The notes beneath the pieces are model-generated. The model made no database searches. It was not told the DNA's origin and saw only the letters and a program-made list of their open reading frames with translations. 64,000 nucleotides of DNA from Vermamoeba vermiformis. Its lineage: Eukaryota; Tubulinea; Echinamoebida. Each line of letters begins with the position of its first letter. Position 1 is the stretch's first letter. A program made the translations under genes and the position numbers. The stretch covers positions 186,001 through 250,000 of the forward strand of contig JBEWZL010000216.1 of the NCBI GenBank assembly GCA_045837725.1, written 5' to 3'. This document shows, one piece after another, positions 1-11,288 of this stretch.

Positions 1-228
1 AGTCGCTTTTGTTCTTCAGCTTCTTCAGGCGTTTTAGCCGCAGGAAAATGAATGGTACTAATAATTAACAAATATTAATTCATGAAATTAACATAGAAAG
101 CGCGTCTCTATTTTTAGCGAATTTTTTCATTAATTTCTTTTGTTTTTGACGTGATGCTAAGACAGCGCTGTATATAATCATCAATCGCTTACCAATCATC
201 GAGCTGTTTTTTGGCACGCTCTCCAGAT
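1..228 (-). CDS. partial gene running off the left edge
   Basis: Two minus-strand exons fit together. The upstream one spans about 228-193 and ends in a good donor (GTAAGC at 192). The downstream one starts at 57 after a TTATTAG acceptor and runs off the window. The reading phase is kept across the join. The peptide is charged and Lys/Glu-rich, with ERAKKQLDD before the junction and PEEAEEQKR after it, which suggests a helix. The start codon and most of the protein are not visible and I do not recognise the family. The call rests only on the splice signals and the open frame, so it could be wrong. Confidence 0.3.
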
Positions 229-370
229 CTATAGAATAAGTTGTTAAGTCATAAAGTCAAAACACGTAGTTGGGTGAACCAGCGGATCTACAACAACGAG
301 CTCCGTGTTCCGATCGTGTTATAGCCTCGGAGTGCACTTATTATTGTTGTAGGTCCCAAGCCTTTATATA

Positions 371-1508
371 TGGTAGGAAAAAATAACAGTCACCTACATG
401 GATTAACAAACTTATGCAAAACTTTGGCATAAGTTTTGCAATGCGTAAATGTGCGGTCAACACTGGTCAACCACCAGAAATTTGGCTGGTCGTTGCACGT
501 TTTGTTGCGAGTCGCGCATCGAGATGAGCAACACCAAGCAACACGTTAAGTTATATTTTTGAAAAAATTACTGTTACCAGCTTCGTGGATGAACCAATAG
601 TCACTGTCACATTATGAAGATCTTGTTGGTGACAGGCAACCGGATTTGGCTTATTTAAATTCGTGTTAGTATTCTCTCACTTCCTTAGACACCAACAACT
701 TATTTTATTTCATTTTTTATTATTTTTGATGGTGTAGAATAGTGCTGTAATGCAGACCGCCATTCGTGCGTGACACGGACAGATGAGCTAAATTTTCCCC
801 CCGTAAATCGCTACACAGCCCTCTTTTTTCATATTTCAATAACATATTGCTTGTATAATATGCCAATGAGGAATATTAATTGAAATTGTAGACTTTTTGA
901 CCATGAAGTTTTGATCGAGATCGTTTTTTTTGATTATTATTCGAAAAATTAGAAAACCACCACAATAGTCAAATTCATCATCAGTTCCAATATATTTGTA
1001 ATTTGTATGTATAGTCCATCGTATGGGAGGGTTCAATAAGTAATGCGTGCCCCTGGAGCAAAATTACGTAGTCCGCTGGATCTCGGGATCGTGGGATGCA
1101 TCTCCCGGGCTCAACATGTCTGTGTCCGGTAAATATTTAGACAATTTTCCCAGCATCAAAGCATGCTTGTGCACGTCGAGAATGCCAAGACAGTGCCTTG
1201 CATCTTGGGCAAAGCAGCAAAATTAAATTTCATTGTTGCAGATCTGAATCTCACCACGAGATGATTTTTAAACAAAACAAATTATAGTAAACACAATTAT
1301 ATATTGCATAAGACGCTAATAAATTGTCAAATACACTAAAGGTGCAGGTGCAGGCAAAAACGAATTAGGTTTGGCAAGATTGCAAAAGTTTCGCAAAATT
1401 TTTGCCAATCGTTTTGTTTTTTTGTCAATTTCTGTGGTTGCGAAACTTTTGCCAAAGTTTTGCATAAGTTTGTTGATCCACGTAGGTGACCGTTATTTTT
1501 TCCTACCT
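371..1508. mobile_element. non-autonomous DNA transposon with degenerate terminal inverted repeats
   Basis: The sequence from 371 inward (starting TGGTAGGAAAAAATAAC) is matched in inverted orientation by the sequence ending at 1508. The match extends for about 60 bases with a few mismatches and includes a shared CAAACTTATGCAAAACTTTG segment. TATATA lies directly outside both ends (365-370 and 1509-1514) and may be the target duplication, although low-complexity TA sequence makes this ambiguous. The roughly 1.1-kb interior has no convincing coding frame, so the element would depend on a transposase elsewhere. The diverged repeats suggest that it is not recent. Confidence 0.6.
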
Positions 1509-1936
1509 TATATATTAAGTGATGTTGAACGTAACCACTTACCCTCCCATTGCTCCGTCTTCCTTCGAACCGCGTCGCTTGTCTTTGGATCCAGTTGAAC
1601 TCTATTAAGCGCAGGATTAGAATCTCGTTATTAAGCGTGATTAACAATGCGTGTATAATAAAATTCAATCGTTAAAGAGCTGTTTCATTGCAACTGCCAG
1701 TTTGTGTAATGGGCCCAAATCTGCCACATGTTTGTTGCAAGTTGTTCCTGCTTTACGTGCATAGTATTTCGAATGCTATTATGTTATATTTTTTCTTATT
1801 ATTTGCTCATTTTATCATTACGATTGTTTGTTCGAATACACAGCGAAACAATTTAATCCGGAATAAAACACGCTGTAAAATATCAAAATTGCAAAATAAT
1901 GGCCATTTAATTAATTATTAATAGAATATATCATAT

Positions 1937-2298
1937 TTAGGCCTTAAACATGCCCTAAAATTAAATTTGACCAGATTTACAGTGCAACGCTGTTACATAA
2001 ATTTAAATTACACCATTTACGGTGTTGTATTTAATCAAATAATTACCTTTCGTCTAGGGGGTATAGCAATTGTACCAGCAAGGCCAGGTGCAGGGCCACT
2101 GGCGCTGCTCAATCTGCGTGCCGGCATCGGATCTGCATGCGGAGACGCCAACGGCGATTCCGGAATAGAGCCCTCTTTAAATGCTTCTTGCATCTTTTCT
2201 CGGTGCCTAGTAGTCTCATTTAATGATAGCTCTCTCCTATTTGGATTCATGGCCAAGCTGCGGCGCTTTTGCCTTTTCTCCTCTGCTACATCGGTCAT
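1937..2298 (-). CDS. small basic hypothetical protein
   Basis: This is a two-exon minus-strand gene. Exon 1 runs from the ATG at 2298 down to about 2050 and ends CGAAAG before a GTAATT donor. Exon 2 (1954-1937) follows a TTTTAG acceptor and adds KGMFKA before a TAA stop, for a protein of about 88 residues. The N-terminal half is highly charged and probably helical (EEKRQKRRS, then ETTRHREKMQEAFKEG). The second half is rich in Pro, Ser and Ala and probably disordered. There is no signal peptide or membrane segment. I do not recognise a family. The exon is GC-rich against AT-rich surroundings, which supports real coding sequence. Confidence 0.5.
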
Positions 2299-3000
2299 GA
2301 AATTCTATTGCTTTTTGTTATAATATACGCTCTGTTAATTATATACTGTTGCTGGTCTAATTTGTGTCTATTGAATCGTATGAATTGCGGTGCAATAAAA
2401 GTTGTTTTCACGAAGCAGGCGAAATTTCGAACCGAGATTTTACGAGATTAATTAGCAGACAGCAAGGCAACTTCCTTAGTTCGCGATGAATATGGAGGAT
2501 ATAAATATTTTCGTGTGCCTAATGAACTTCGAAATATTTCGAAATAAAATTTATTCTTGCTTTGTGATGGTTAGAACTAATCACATCATAACATGAAGTG
2601 CACGACATGAATATATTCGTTAAAATTAAGGGCTTAATAAAGCGAGATAAAATTCTGAGTTCGATCGAGTTTCAGATTTTGACCTCGACGCGGGAGATAA
2701 AGATTTTGTAGAACAACATAATCAACCTGTAACGCGCCTATTACAGGTGTAGTGTATTGGTAACATGATTCTGTTGTCAATCACGTCATTTCGAGGTGAA
2801 ACAAAATCATAGTAAATTTTTTGCCCTTTTTCGTTGCCCTCGCGAGAACTGAGCACAACAGATCTCCTTATTATTTATTTTATTTATTTATTTACCTTCG
2901 TTGACCCAGCAATTAGTCCACAATTGGATATTCTGAAAACGAGGAGCCACATTCAGCTCATCTCTTGCAACCAGAATAATTCTCACCAGAATAATATAAA
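2299..3000. other. intergenic spacer, probable divergent promoter region
   Basis: This AT-rich spacer lies between the divergent starts of the small minus-strand gene and the plus-strand kinase gene. It contains several short ATT/TTTATT runs but no convincing exon or RNA gene. Confidence 0.5.
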
Positions 3001-6000
3001 ATGTCAAACAAAGGCACGCTACGAAAGAATAATAGTAGTACATCAAATGGAGTCGCTAGTGACGAAGTATCGTACACAGATGAATCTGAGCGAACTAACC
3101 GGTGGAACGGTCATTATTTCGTTAAGAAGACACTAAAGCAAGGCGCAAATTGCTTCGTATGCGGAAAGGCAATACCCCTACTCACTCCAGTATACAAATG
3201 CTTGAGTAAGTAGCTACAACCAAATTAAATCCTAAAAATCGTCGAATCTAGAAAAATACCTTAGACTTACGCCGCAATTGCTTATAATATTATTGTAGTA
3301 TGCCGAGGATTTATTCATAAGAAAGAATTGCAAGAAGCTGAAGATAGTTCAGACTGTGCCTCACGGTTGAAAGATGGAGTTCTGGAGGTAACAATTTCCG
3401 CCTCCAAATGTTCCTTAATTTTCATTTTGATTATATTATAATTTGCATGCTTTATTCATGCAAAATTAAGCTTATTTTAAATCTCTCGCACGTGTTAAAA
3501 CTGACATCTAACAATTTTATTCTGCATTCAGAAAATTGGTTTGCCAAAGAAGCAAGGTAAGCATTTCTGGCTATAATAATGAAGACCTACTATTTTTCTC
3601 GAAGCAAATATGTACAATAATGTTATTCGTACTGATCGACTCCGAGGATTTAATCTGATCGATCTTGGCGCCTTATTTTTCTTTCAATATTTTGAGAATA
3701 TATTAACTTATACGAACACTAGTCGCTTTACAACTCGCCCTACAAAGCATTAAAGAAGGCACATCTATAAATCCGAACAAACTCAAAACAGTTTTATTAT
3801 TGGTATTGTCTGATATTCAAGCCTTAACGACCGATGAATTGTATGGTAAGCCATCGTCTATTTTAAGCTAATTAAAGCTTAATATACCGCTGATTTGATA
3901 TTTAAATTTTCTTTAAACTTTAAAAATTTGTCGACCTTATATGGTGCGTAATTACCTTATTTAGAAATTTCGAAGCATCACTATGAATATGATTTATTAG
4001 TAGCCCCTGCCATCCACTAACGTCCTTTATAATATAGCGGCGTTTGAGGGCAAGACAATCGAAGGACCAAACCCGAAATCACCTAGTTCAAACACCTTAT
4101 CAAAACGACTAAGCGTAAAAAGTAAGTGGGGACTCATTCGATTATTGACACGTGCCGTTTATATAGACATAATTAGTATGCCCTATAATATAACTGTAAC
4201 GATTTTAATCGAGATCCAAATATTTTGTGATTTGTGCGAGTTAAAATTACGGACGTTTGTATATCACTAACAATAGTCTAACCGCGTTTTATATTTGCAG
4301 ATATTTCAGCGACAATTGAGTCTGAGCCTGTGTACGATCAGTTGATGGCCCTGGTTAAAAATGGAGCCAATGACAGTGCTCGCATTCTCGGCTTGCGATT
4401 ATTAGGAATACTGTTAGAAACTGAGCCCAATCGTCGCGCGTTCACGCATTTCTTCGAAAAACCGAAAGATTTGTTGAAACAGCTCAACGAGAAAGACAAA
4501 GAAATTCACAACAGGTTCACTTTTTACCGGTACCTGCTCGCTGCTATTAATAGCCTCGTGACCTCTGATGCTGCCAAAGAACAAGTACGTCGCCTACTAT
4601 ATACTACTAATATCCTATATATATCTGCTTATTAGCAAATCTTTGAAAATCATCGAGATACGATTGTTGACGATTCGTAAAAATTTTTTTCCCGTGCCAT
4701 TTGAACGTATAATTAATTATTTTTATTATTTAGCTCGCTATTATTGGAGGATTAGAACATATTATTGAGTTCTTGAAGGCTTTGTTTAGTATTAAAGTTG
4801 AAAAGAAAGATAAGGAGCGATTAAAAGAATCAAACGCAGCTCAACTAGAAGGCGCCAAAATTTTGTCAAAATATTATCAAGCGGGAGGTACGTACTCACG
4901 TGCTAAGTATATTTTTTGTTCATTCCAAATACGGAAATTGTAATTTGATTTTAAATCACACCAATTGTTACCGTTACAAAAAGATTCTCGAAGACTAATA
5001 ATCGGTTTTAAACAGCGAGTTACAGAGTCGTTATCGACAAACACGATGCTCTATCATTCATAATTATTTGGTGCAGTCACGGTGAAATTCAGATCCACAA
5101 TGAGATTGATCCGTCTGAAGTTTCATTTGATGAACGAATTTACGATTCGCCGCTCTGTCAAGTTTGGGTTGGTAAGTATTGGTGGCTACTTTAAGCATAA
5201 ACAATCAAATGTTACCAAATCGAAGTTACATCCGAGATTTGGTCCGTTTACGGATCTCATGTTTTTCTCTTGATCGACCAATAGAGTATTGAAAGAGTAC
5301 TATTTACGCGTTATTGATGTATTTGAATTATAGGAAAATGGCAAGGACAAGTTGTAGCCTTAAAACAGTTTGACGCAGAGACCATTACTTGGGAAGATTT
5401 TTGGAAAGAAGTTGCGCTGTTGACGGTGACGCAACACCCGCTCACAGTCAGGTTCTACGGCGCGTGCAGCAAGGGACCCAAGCCCTTCATGTGCATCGAT
5501 TACTTTAAGCGTGGCAGTTTGGAAAAGACGCTGGCACGCGATGTGAATCATAGTTATCCCATCGACGACAGCTTGATTGTTAATATGGCCATGAATGCTG
5601 CTAATGGTCTGCACTTCTTACACTCCAAGCATATTATTCACAGGTACGAGACTCTTAAATCTAAACTTAAAAACTGCATCCAGATTCGGCTCGATCCGGG
5701 TTATTACACAAAGCAGTTCTAACTTATTATTACTATTTAACAAAATCGAGATTAATTTTAACTTTGATATCTCATACAAATTCCATTGGAGCAAAATTAC
5801 CACGAAATTTTTCGAAAGCGACCCGATCTGACAAGTTTTTTAAAAGAGACGTTAAGACCCAGAACTTTTTGGTCGACGATCAATTCCACGTTAAGGTCAT
5901 TGACTTCGGTGTGAGTCGTATTATCGACAGCTCGAAGCAAATGACGCTGATTGGTACACCTGTCTGGATGGCACCCGAAGTCATTTCACGAAGCAAATAC

Positions 6001-6768
6001 ACCGAGAAAGCTGATGTTTATAGTTACGGCCTCGTATTGTGGGCTATGGTAAGTACCATAATACTGATATAACGAGAAATTTGTCGTTTTGGCATCGTTG
6101 AAAAATTCTTCGAAAGTTGTCGCATTGAGGTAGATCTAACCAACTTTTTTTCAGTGCACGGGCAAATCACCTTTCTCAGACATCAATCCTTTCGCACTAG
6201 CCAACGCCTTGGTCAAGGATAATATTCGACCGGAAGTGCCTGCCGATTTGAATCCTATCTTGTCCAAATTGATTACACGGTCATGGAGCGTGGATCCGAA
6301 CGAGCGACCATCGTTCATTGAAATCTTGGATATTTTATGGAACATCAAGGTATGTTTCATTTACACGAAATATTATGGACTCATTAGTATTGTCATCATT
6401 TGGTCCGGTTCTTTTGATCTGGTTGGATCACGCACTTTGGCGATCTGACAGTTCGCCTAGTGATTACAGAATTCGATACTAATAATATAATATTACTATA
6501 GGACCCTATTTCTGGACATTACTTTGTGAGAGTTCATGAAGTAGTTCCTGATAGCTTGTGGAACGAGAAGATCTTCGCTCTGTGCGACGTGAACGCTTTG
6601 TGGAATATGTCGCAAACGTCAAAGCGATTCAAAGGCTTGTTAGTGCAAAAGTTAACGAAAATGAACCCGAGAAAGAAAGCCCAAAGCGTAGCTGTGTTGA
6701 ACACATCCAACGAGATCGAGAAAGAAAAACTATCGAGATCTGTTCCCGCGAAGAAAGAAAAGCTATAA
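3001..6768 (+). CDS. C1-like / TKL-type kinase / F-box-like protein
   Basis: I read twelve exons: 3001-3205, 3299-3387, 3532-3556, 3722-3846, one near 4039-4121, one near 4302-4585, one near 4734-4887, then 5016-5171, 5335-5643, 5847-6048, 6155-6349 and 6502-6768. Residues 38-88 form a C1-like zinc module (H38, C51, C54, C67, C70, H75, C88; one expected Cys is absent). A helical, armadillo-like region follows (NGANDSARILGLRLLGILLE). The kinase domain keeps the VALK lysine, HRDVKTQN, DFG and WMAPE. The glycine-rich loop is degenerate (IYDSPLCQV in place of GxGxxG). The C-terminus holds an F-box-like segment (VPDSLWNEKIFALCDVNALW) and a basic tail. It is probably a cytoplasmic signalling kinase that could recruit SCF components; the combination is unusual. 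Confidence 0.85.
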
Positions 6769-7396
6769 GCGAATATGGAATATTGATTGAATACGAATAA
6801 TACCCGTCATATAAATAATAGTCACATAACTCGGACAATACAAGCAAATGAAAAATAATCATTTTGTTTGGAAAAATCCGCACTGTATAATTACCATTTA
6901 TTATTTCAATTAAAATATTTATTAAACGAAAGTGCTGCTGCTAGTAAAAAACACTTTTGAATGGGCCTATTTTCTGCAGTTGGGTTGGCGGAATTTCCTG
7001 CGGGCGCCAAAAACGCATTGAGATCAAAAACTGGTACGAGTACCACTACTAGTTTTCAGTGACGAAGATATATACATGTATTATTGGACTACTTCACTTG
7101 TTTAGGTAAGCAGAACAGCCGGCTGGATGTATTGTTAACCGCTTCGCTTTGCTGTACGCATTTTTTGGTGGCTTTGAAGGCTGGGTTTTGTTTATAAAAT
7201 TATATACTATGGTTCTATGGAAGCCACGCTGCCAACTATGCGCTACGGCGATTTATTATTAATTTTCGACTCCTTTGTAATTTTATATTTTTAATTAATT
7301 ATCGTGGCTATTTGGCTTCATTCATACCAACGCTAATTTGATAATTATCAAATTTAACAAGTAGATATTTATTTGCTCAAGGACTAGATTTAATTC
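6769..7396. other. intergenic spacer
   Basis: This AT-rich spacer contains the kinase 3' end and upstream sequence of the next gene. AATAAA-like words occur near 6910-6925. I see no supported gene or RNA. Confidence 0.4.
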
Positions 7397-7727
7397 ATGC
7401 TGATCTCAGTTTCGCCCGAACTTCCGGACCGCCTGCCTCGCCGATACAGCGCTAGTGCCAGTTCAGCAAGCAGCGTAGTGGCCTTACTTCCGCCGTACTG
7501 CGACAATTGGGCACGTGACTTGACAATCGTTACTTCCTATCCGCTGCCTCAGGAGAGAAGTGGCAATCCTTGTGCTAGAACAAGATGCCACTCGTGCCAT
7601 GAAGTCAAGAACACAGTTCGGTAAGCAAGCTAACTTCGCTCGTTTGAATCAACTAATTTCTCGCCGCAGTGTTCATCTCCATTGTTTGTTCCAGATGGAC
7701 AATTATCTCTCTGCAACTTGGTCGTAG
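7397..7727 (+). CDS. small Ser- and Cys-containing hypothetical protein
   Basis: This may be a two-exon gene of 94 codons. Exon 1 (7397-7620) ends at a strong GTAAGC donor. The intron is 49 nt and ends CGCCGCAG. Exon 2 (7670-7727) continues in phase to a TAG stop. The protein has a Ser/Ala-rich stretch (RRYSASASSASSVVALL) and a cysteine group (CARTRCHSCHE, later HLHCLF) that could bind metal. No family is recognised. The GC-rich composition of exon 1 against AT-rich flanks and the clean splice pair are the only support. It could instead be 5' leader of the downstream F-box gene, which starts 150 bases later. Confidence 0.35.
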
Positions 7728-7879
7728 TCACTACTAATCTCGAGGTATTACGCTTGCGGATCGTTCCTTGGTAGAGAGCGGTGTTTTTCCGCTTGTGCAA
7801 TGCTTTCAGTGATGGGTGACGGCGTCATCCTTCCTGATTCGCTTGATCATAACCACAAGAAGTAAATAGCAGCCCTCAG

Positions 7880-10800
7880 ATGAAGAGATCATCGTCTGTA
7901 GAGTTGGAGCACGAAGCAAAGCGGCGAAGAATAGATGCAACGGAGGATCTGTCAACAAAGAGTTTGGTAGGCACAATAAATTCTACAAACGTGCAATTAA
8001 TGTCTTATTAATCGATTACTCGTCATAGGAAGGAGAGGCGCAAGTTATGGACACAGCTGGTATTTTTAAAAATTCCTCTAAATTAATTTTGGTTTAATTC
8101 CGGCAAAACAGATCCCGTTTCGACCATTCGGCCTGACGTAAATGCCGGTGATGCTATGGAAATAACCAATGGTAATAATAATAATTATTTAACACGCAAT
8201 TAATTGAAAAGTGCAGCTGGTACCACGATCCAGGACTTGCCGCCCGAAATTCTAGGAAATCACATCTTCAAGTTCTTCGACTTCACGTACTGGCTTAAAT
8301 CTTTCGTCACTGTAAGCAAGTACTGGCAGCTTGCCGCCGTGCAGTCAACCGTCGACAAACAGTTACGCATCCGAAAGATGGTTGGCACCGCTTGGTGCAC
8401 TATTTCGCGCTACAGAGTGTCCACTTTGATCTTCAAACGCCACGCGTATCTTTTCGAAGTGGCGACACTTATCAACGCTTCTCCCAGGATTCGCTCTGTC
8501 AAGTTCAACTGTGCACCTGTAGCTTATGACTTCTTGCCTGCCACCAAGTTCAGCTTTAACAACGTTTCAAGTCATCTTTAGTGCGGAGTTTTAATGCTAC
8601 GTTTCAACTCTGTTTCTCCCTGCCAGCGAGTTGCGATTGCTTCGTTTCTTTCCTAATGTGACACAAGTTTGCTTCTCAGGGTCTTATCAGAATAATCCCA
8701 ACGTCTCAGCAAGTTCAGTGCAAGAACTTGCACTTCCAGAAACATCACCAACAAAAATTAAAAAGTTACTGGAGGATATTAAGATAACATTCCCTGCAGT
8801 ACATACTATTTACTTCATGATCAATGACAGATTGATAAACGAAGCAGAACGAAAAACTGAAGAAGAGATCAAAGAGGAGTTAGAAGCCATATCAACTGAT
8901 CTGGGCATTTCTCTTGTTTATGGCTGTACTTTGGTTGGCAAAGAAACAATTGGTGGATTGCCAAATATATCCTATGAAGACTACTTCAATTGTATTGGAA
9001 GGACAGCATTCTGCAATTCACTTGATTCCCTGGAAAGGCTCCATGAAGTTTTAAAGAAGTTTCCAACATTGACTGTTGAATATGAGCAAGATTTTATCAC
9101 CAGGGAGAGACAATTTGTATTTCCACGTATCAAATCAAAAAGTGGAAGACTTGCTGATCTTTCACATGTTGATTGGGAACGTTGCAACAAGGAAATACTA
9201 AAGACCTGTTATGAGAAAAATATGCTACCTCCAAGAGGATTAATTTGGTATCATATGGAACAAAAGAATTACAAAGCAATTCTGACCCTCAAATCATTTT
9301 TGGGAGTAGATCACACACAAATGTTGCTAGCACAGGCACCTTCTCTGGTCCAATTAAGCAATGATCTGGGAGCAGAGACATTCAAACAAATTATCACAGA
9401 AGACTCATTGAGAACGAGAATTGATAATGATGACTTCAGCTATGAGGATTTGACTCCAATCAAAGATCAACTTTCTGATGAAATTGTCAAATACATGTAC
9501 AAGTGGCTTTTAAGAGAACTCAGAAGCGATATAGATAATTCCAAATGGCAGTACTTGGTTCAATTTGACAGCTGGTTACACCCAGCCACTTCAAGACAAA
9601 TTGATAATCAGCCTTGCATTGGAGTTCAATATCTCTCAGATGAAGCACAAGCAAAGCACTTCAAAGCGTTGCTGAAGTATAGAACTTTTGAAGAAGTAGT
9701 TGCAGAGTTTCAGAACATATCTAAGCCATTTGATCAACTTTTTCACAAGGGCAATTCACTCCTCCTGAAATACACAAGAAACCTGACTCAGGTGGTGCAA
9801 AAGTTTAATGTGGATGTTAATCAACCAGATATGAATGGAATCACACCTTTAATTCATGCAATTGGAAAAGGTGACGAACGACAGGTGCTAGAATTGCTTC
9901 AGCTTGGTGCAGACCCCAACTTTGCAGGCAACTCTCTTTTGCCACTGAACTACTGTTTGCTTAACAATGCTAGTTATTCAATTGAAATTATTAATGCACT
10001 AGTGGCATATGGAGCAGATATTAATAGAAGAGACTATGACAGTAAAGGAAGAACAGCTTGGCCAATCACATCTGCTCTGGCACGCAGTTTTGAAACAATG
10101 AGGTTCTTACTGCATCTGGGAGCAGATCCAACTGTCATTGATGAAGCTGGCAACACTTTGCTACATTTACTATTTCATGACAAACTCAATATTAGTCCTG
10201 ATAACTTCATGGATTTATTGCAGCTTTTGGCAACACAGATCAATATCAACCAAAAAAATCAGCTAGGAGAAGCAGTGTTGCACCGAGCCATTTCCAGAAA
10301 TGTCATCAAACCAATTCATGAAGCTGTTATCAATTGTGGAGCAGATGTTAACCTGCCTGATGCTCATGGTAGAACGCCATTGCAATTGGCATGTGAAACT
10401 GATGCAGCAGCTGGTGCATTTAAAGCTCTCCTTGCAACAAACAAAGTGGATATCAAGGCAAGATCAAAAGATGGAGAGTCATTTGTTTGTGGAGTGTTCA
10501 AATATATGCAGAAATCATTAGCTTATCTCATGAAAGATGAAGAATTAATGGCAATTTGTCAACCATATTTGACAGAAGACAATCTACAGTTCATTAAGGA
10601 TGAGTGCAAGAGATTACAAAAATATTACCACAGACACAACTTAATCGCTAGCAACATTGTCCTTGCAAAGTTTTTTGTGGAGCTTGGCTACAAAGTTGGA
10701 AATCACAGTTTTGATCTGCTACACTCACTTGCAATAACTAATCCTGAGAAGTCTGAAATATTTGATTATCTTCTGGCTAATGGACTTGACATAAATGGTA

Positions 10801-11069
10801 AAAATAGCAGACAAGAGACAGCATTGCTGGCAGAGATGAGGAAAATCCCAGTGGCAAAGAAAGAAGCAAGGAAGATTCAATTTTTACTCAAGCATGGAGC
10901 TTCAGTTACAGAGAAGGACAGTCAAGGCATAGCTCCCATTGATATTGACCCATTGATTGAAACTAGATATGCAAATGGCCTTCACATAGATTACTTTTAT
11001 GCAAGCAAGGGTAAGAAATTACCTGACCTGAACTTTGTTGAGCTCAGACAAAAGAAAAACGACTTTTAG
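7880..11069 (+). CDS. F-box / ankyrin-repeat protein
   Basis: Five exons keep phase: 7880-7966, 8029-8059, 8112-8171, 8217-8580 and 8627-11069. Introns 1, 2, 3 and 4 are 46-62 nt. The N-terminus is short and basic (KRRR). An F-box follows at the start of exon 4 (IQDLPPEILGNHIFKFFDF). The 2.4-kb last exon encodes a long helical linker and then ankyrin repeats, for example ITPLIHAIGKGDERQVLELL, GNTLLHLLF and GRTPLQLACETDAAAGAF, with more degenerate repeats to the end. The protein is probably an SCF ubiquitin-ligase adaptor whose ankyrin region selects substrates. The last exon is strongly CG-depleted while the earlier exons are CG-rich, so the composition changes abruptly inside one gene. Confidence 0.85.
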
Positions 11070-11288
11070 CCGCCAAGAGCCATTACTGTCACTTGCCATT
11101 TTCATACATAACAATAAACACAATTACAATTTATTGGACTCCAAAGGAAAGATTTGCAAGTGCTCCATCAAGAGGAAAAGGGCTGATAATCACTCCACTT
11201 GTACGTTCTTGCCTGCAGGAGGTGTTTGATTTGACGTAATTTTTCAAATAGTAAGTTTATTTATCATTCGTTGAACAAAAGAATCAGT

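Noticed and set aside
2834-3136. Open plus-strand frame overlapping the kinase start
   Set aside because: It overlaps the first kinase exon in another frame, has a low-complexity Ile/Tyr/Phe-rich start and no splice partner. The C1-like frame from 3,001 is clearly the real one.
11035-11229. Open frame at the end of the F-box/ankyrin gene
   Set aside because: It overlaps the end of the coding exon in another frame and continues into the 3' flank. It is most likely untranslated sequence.
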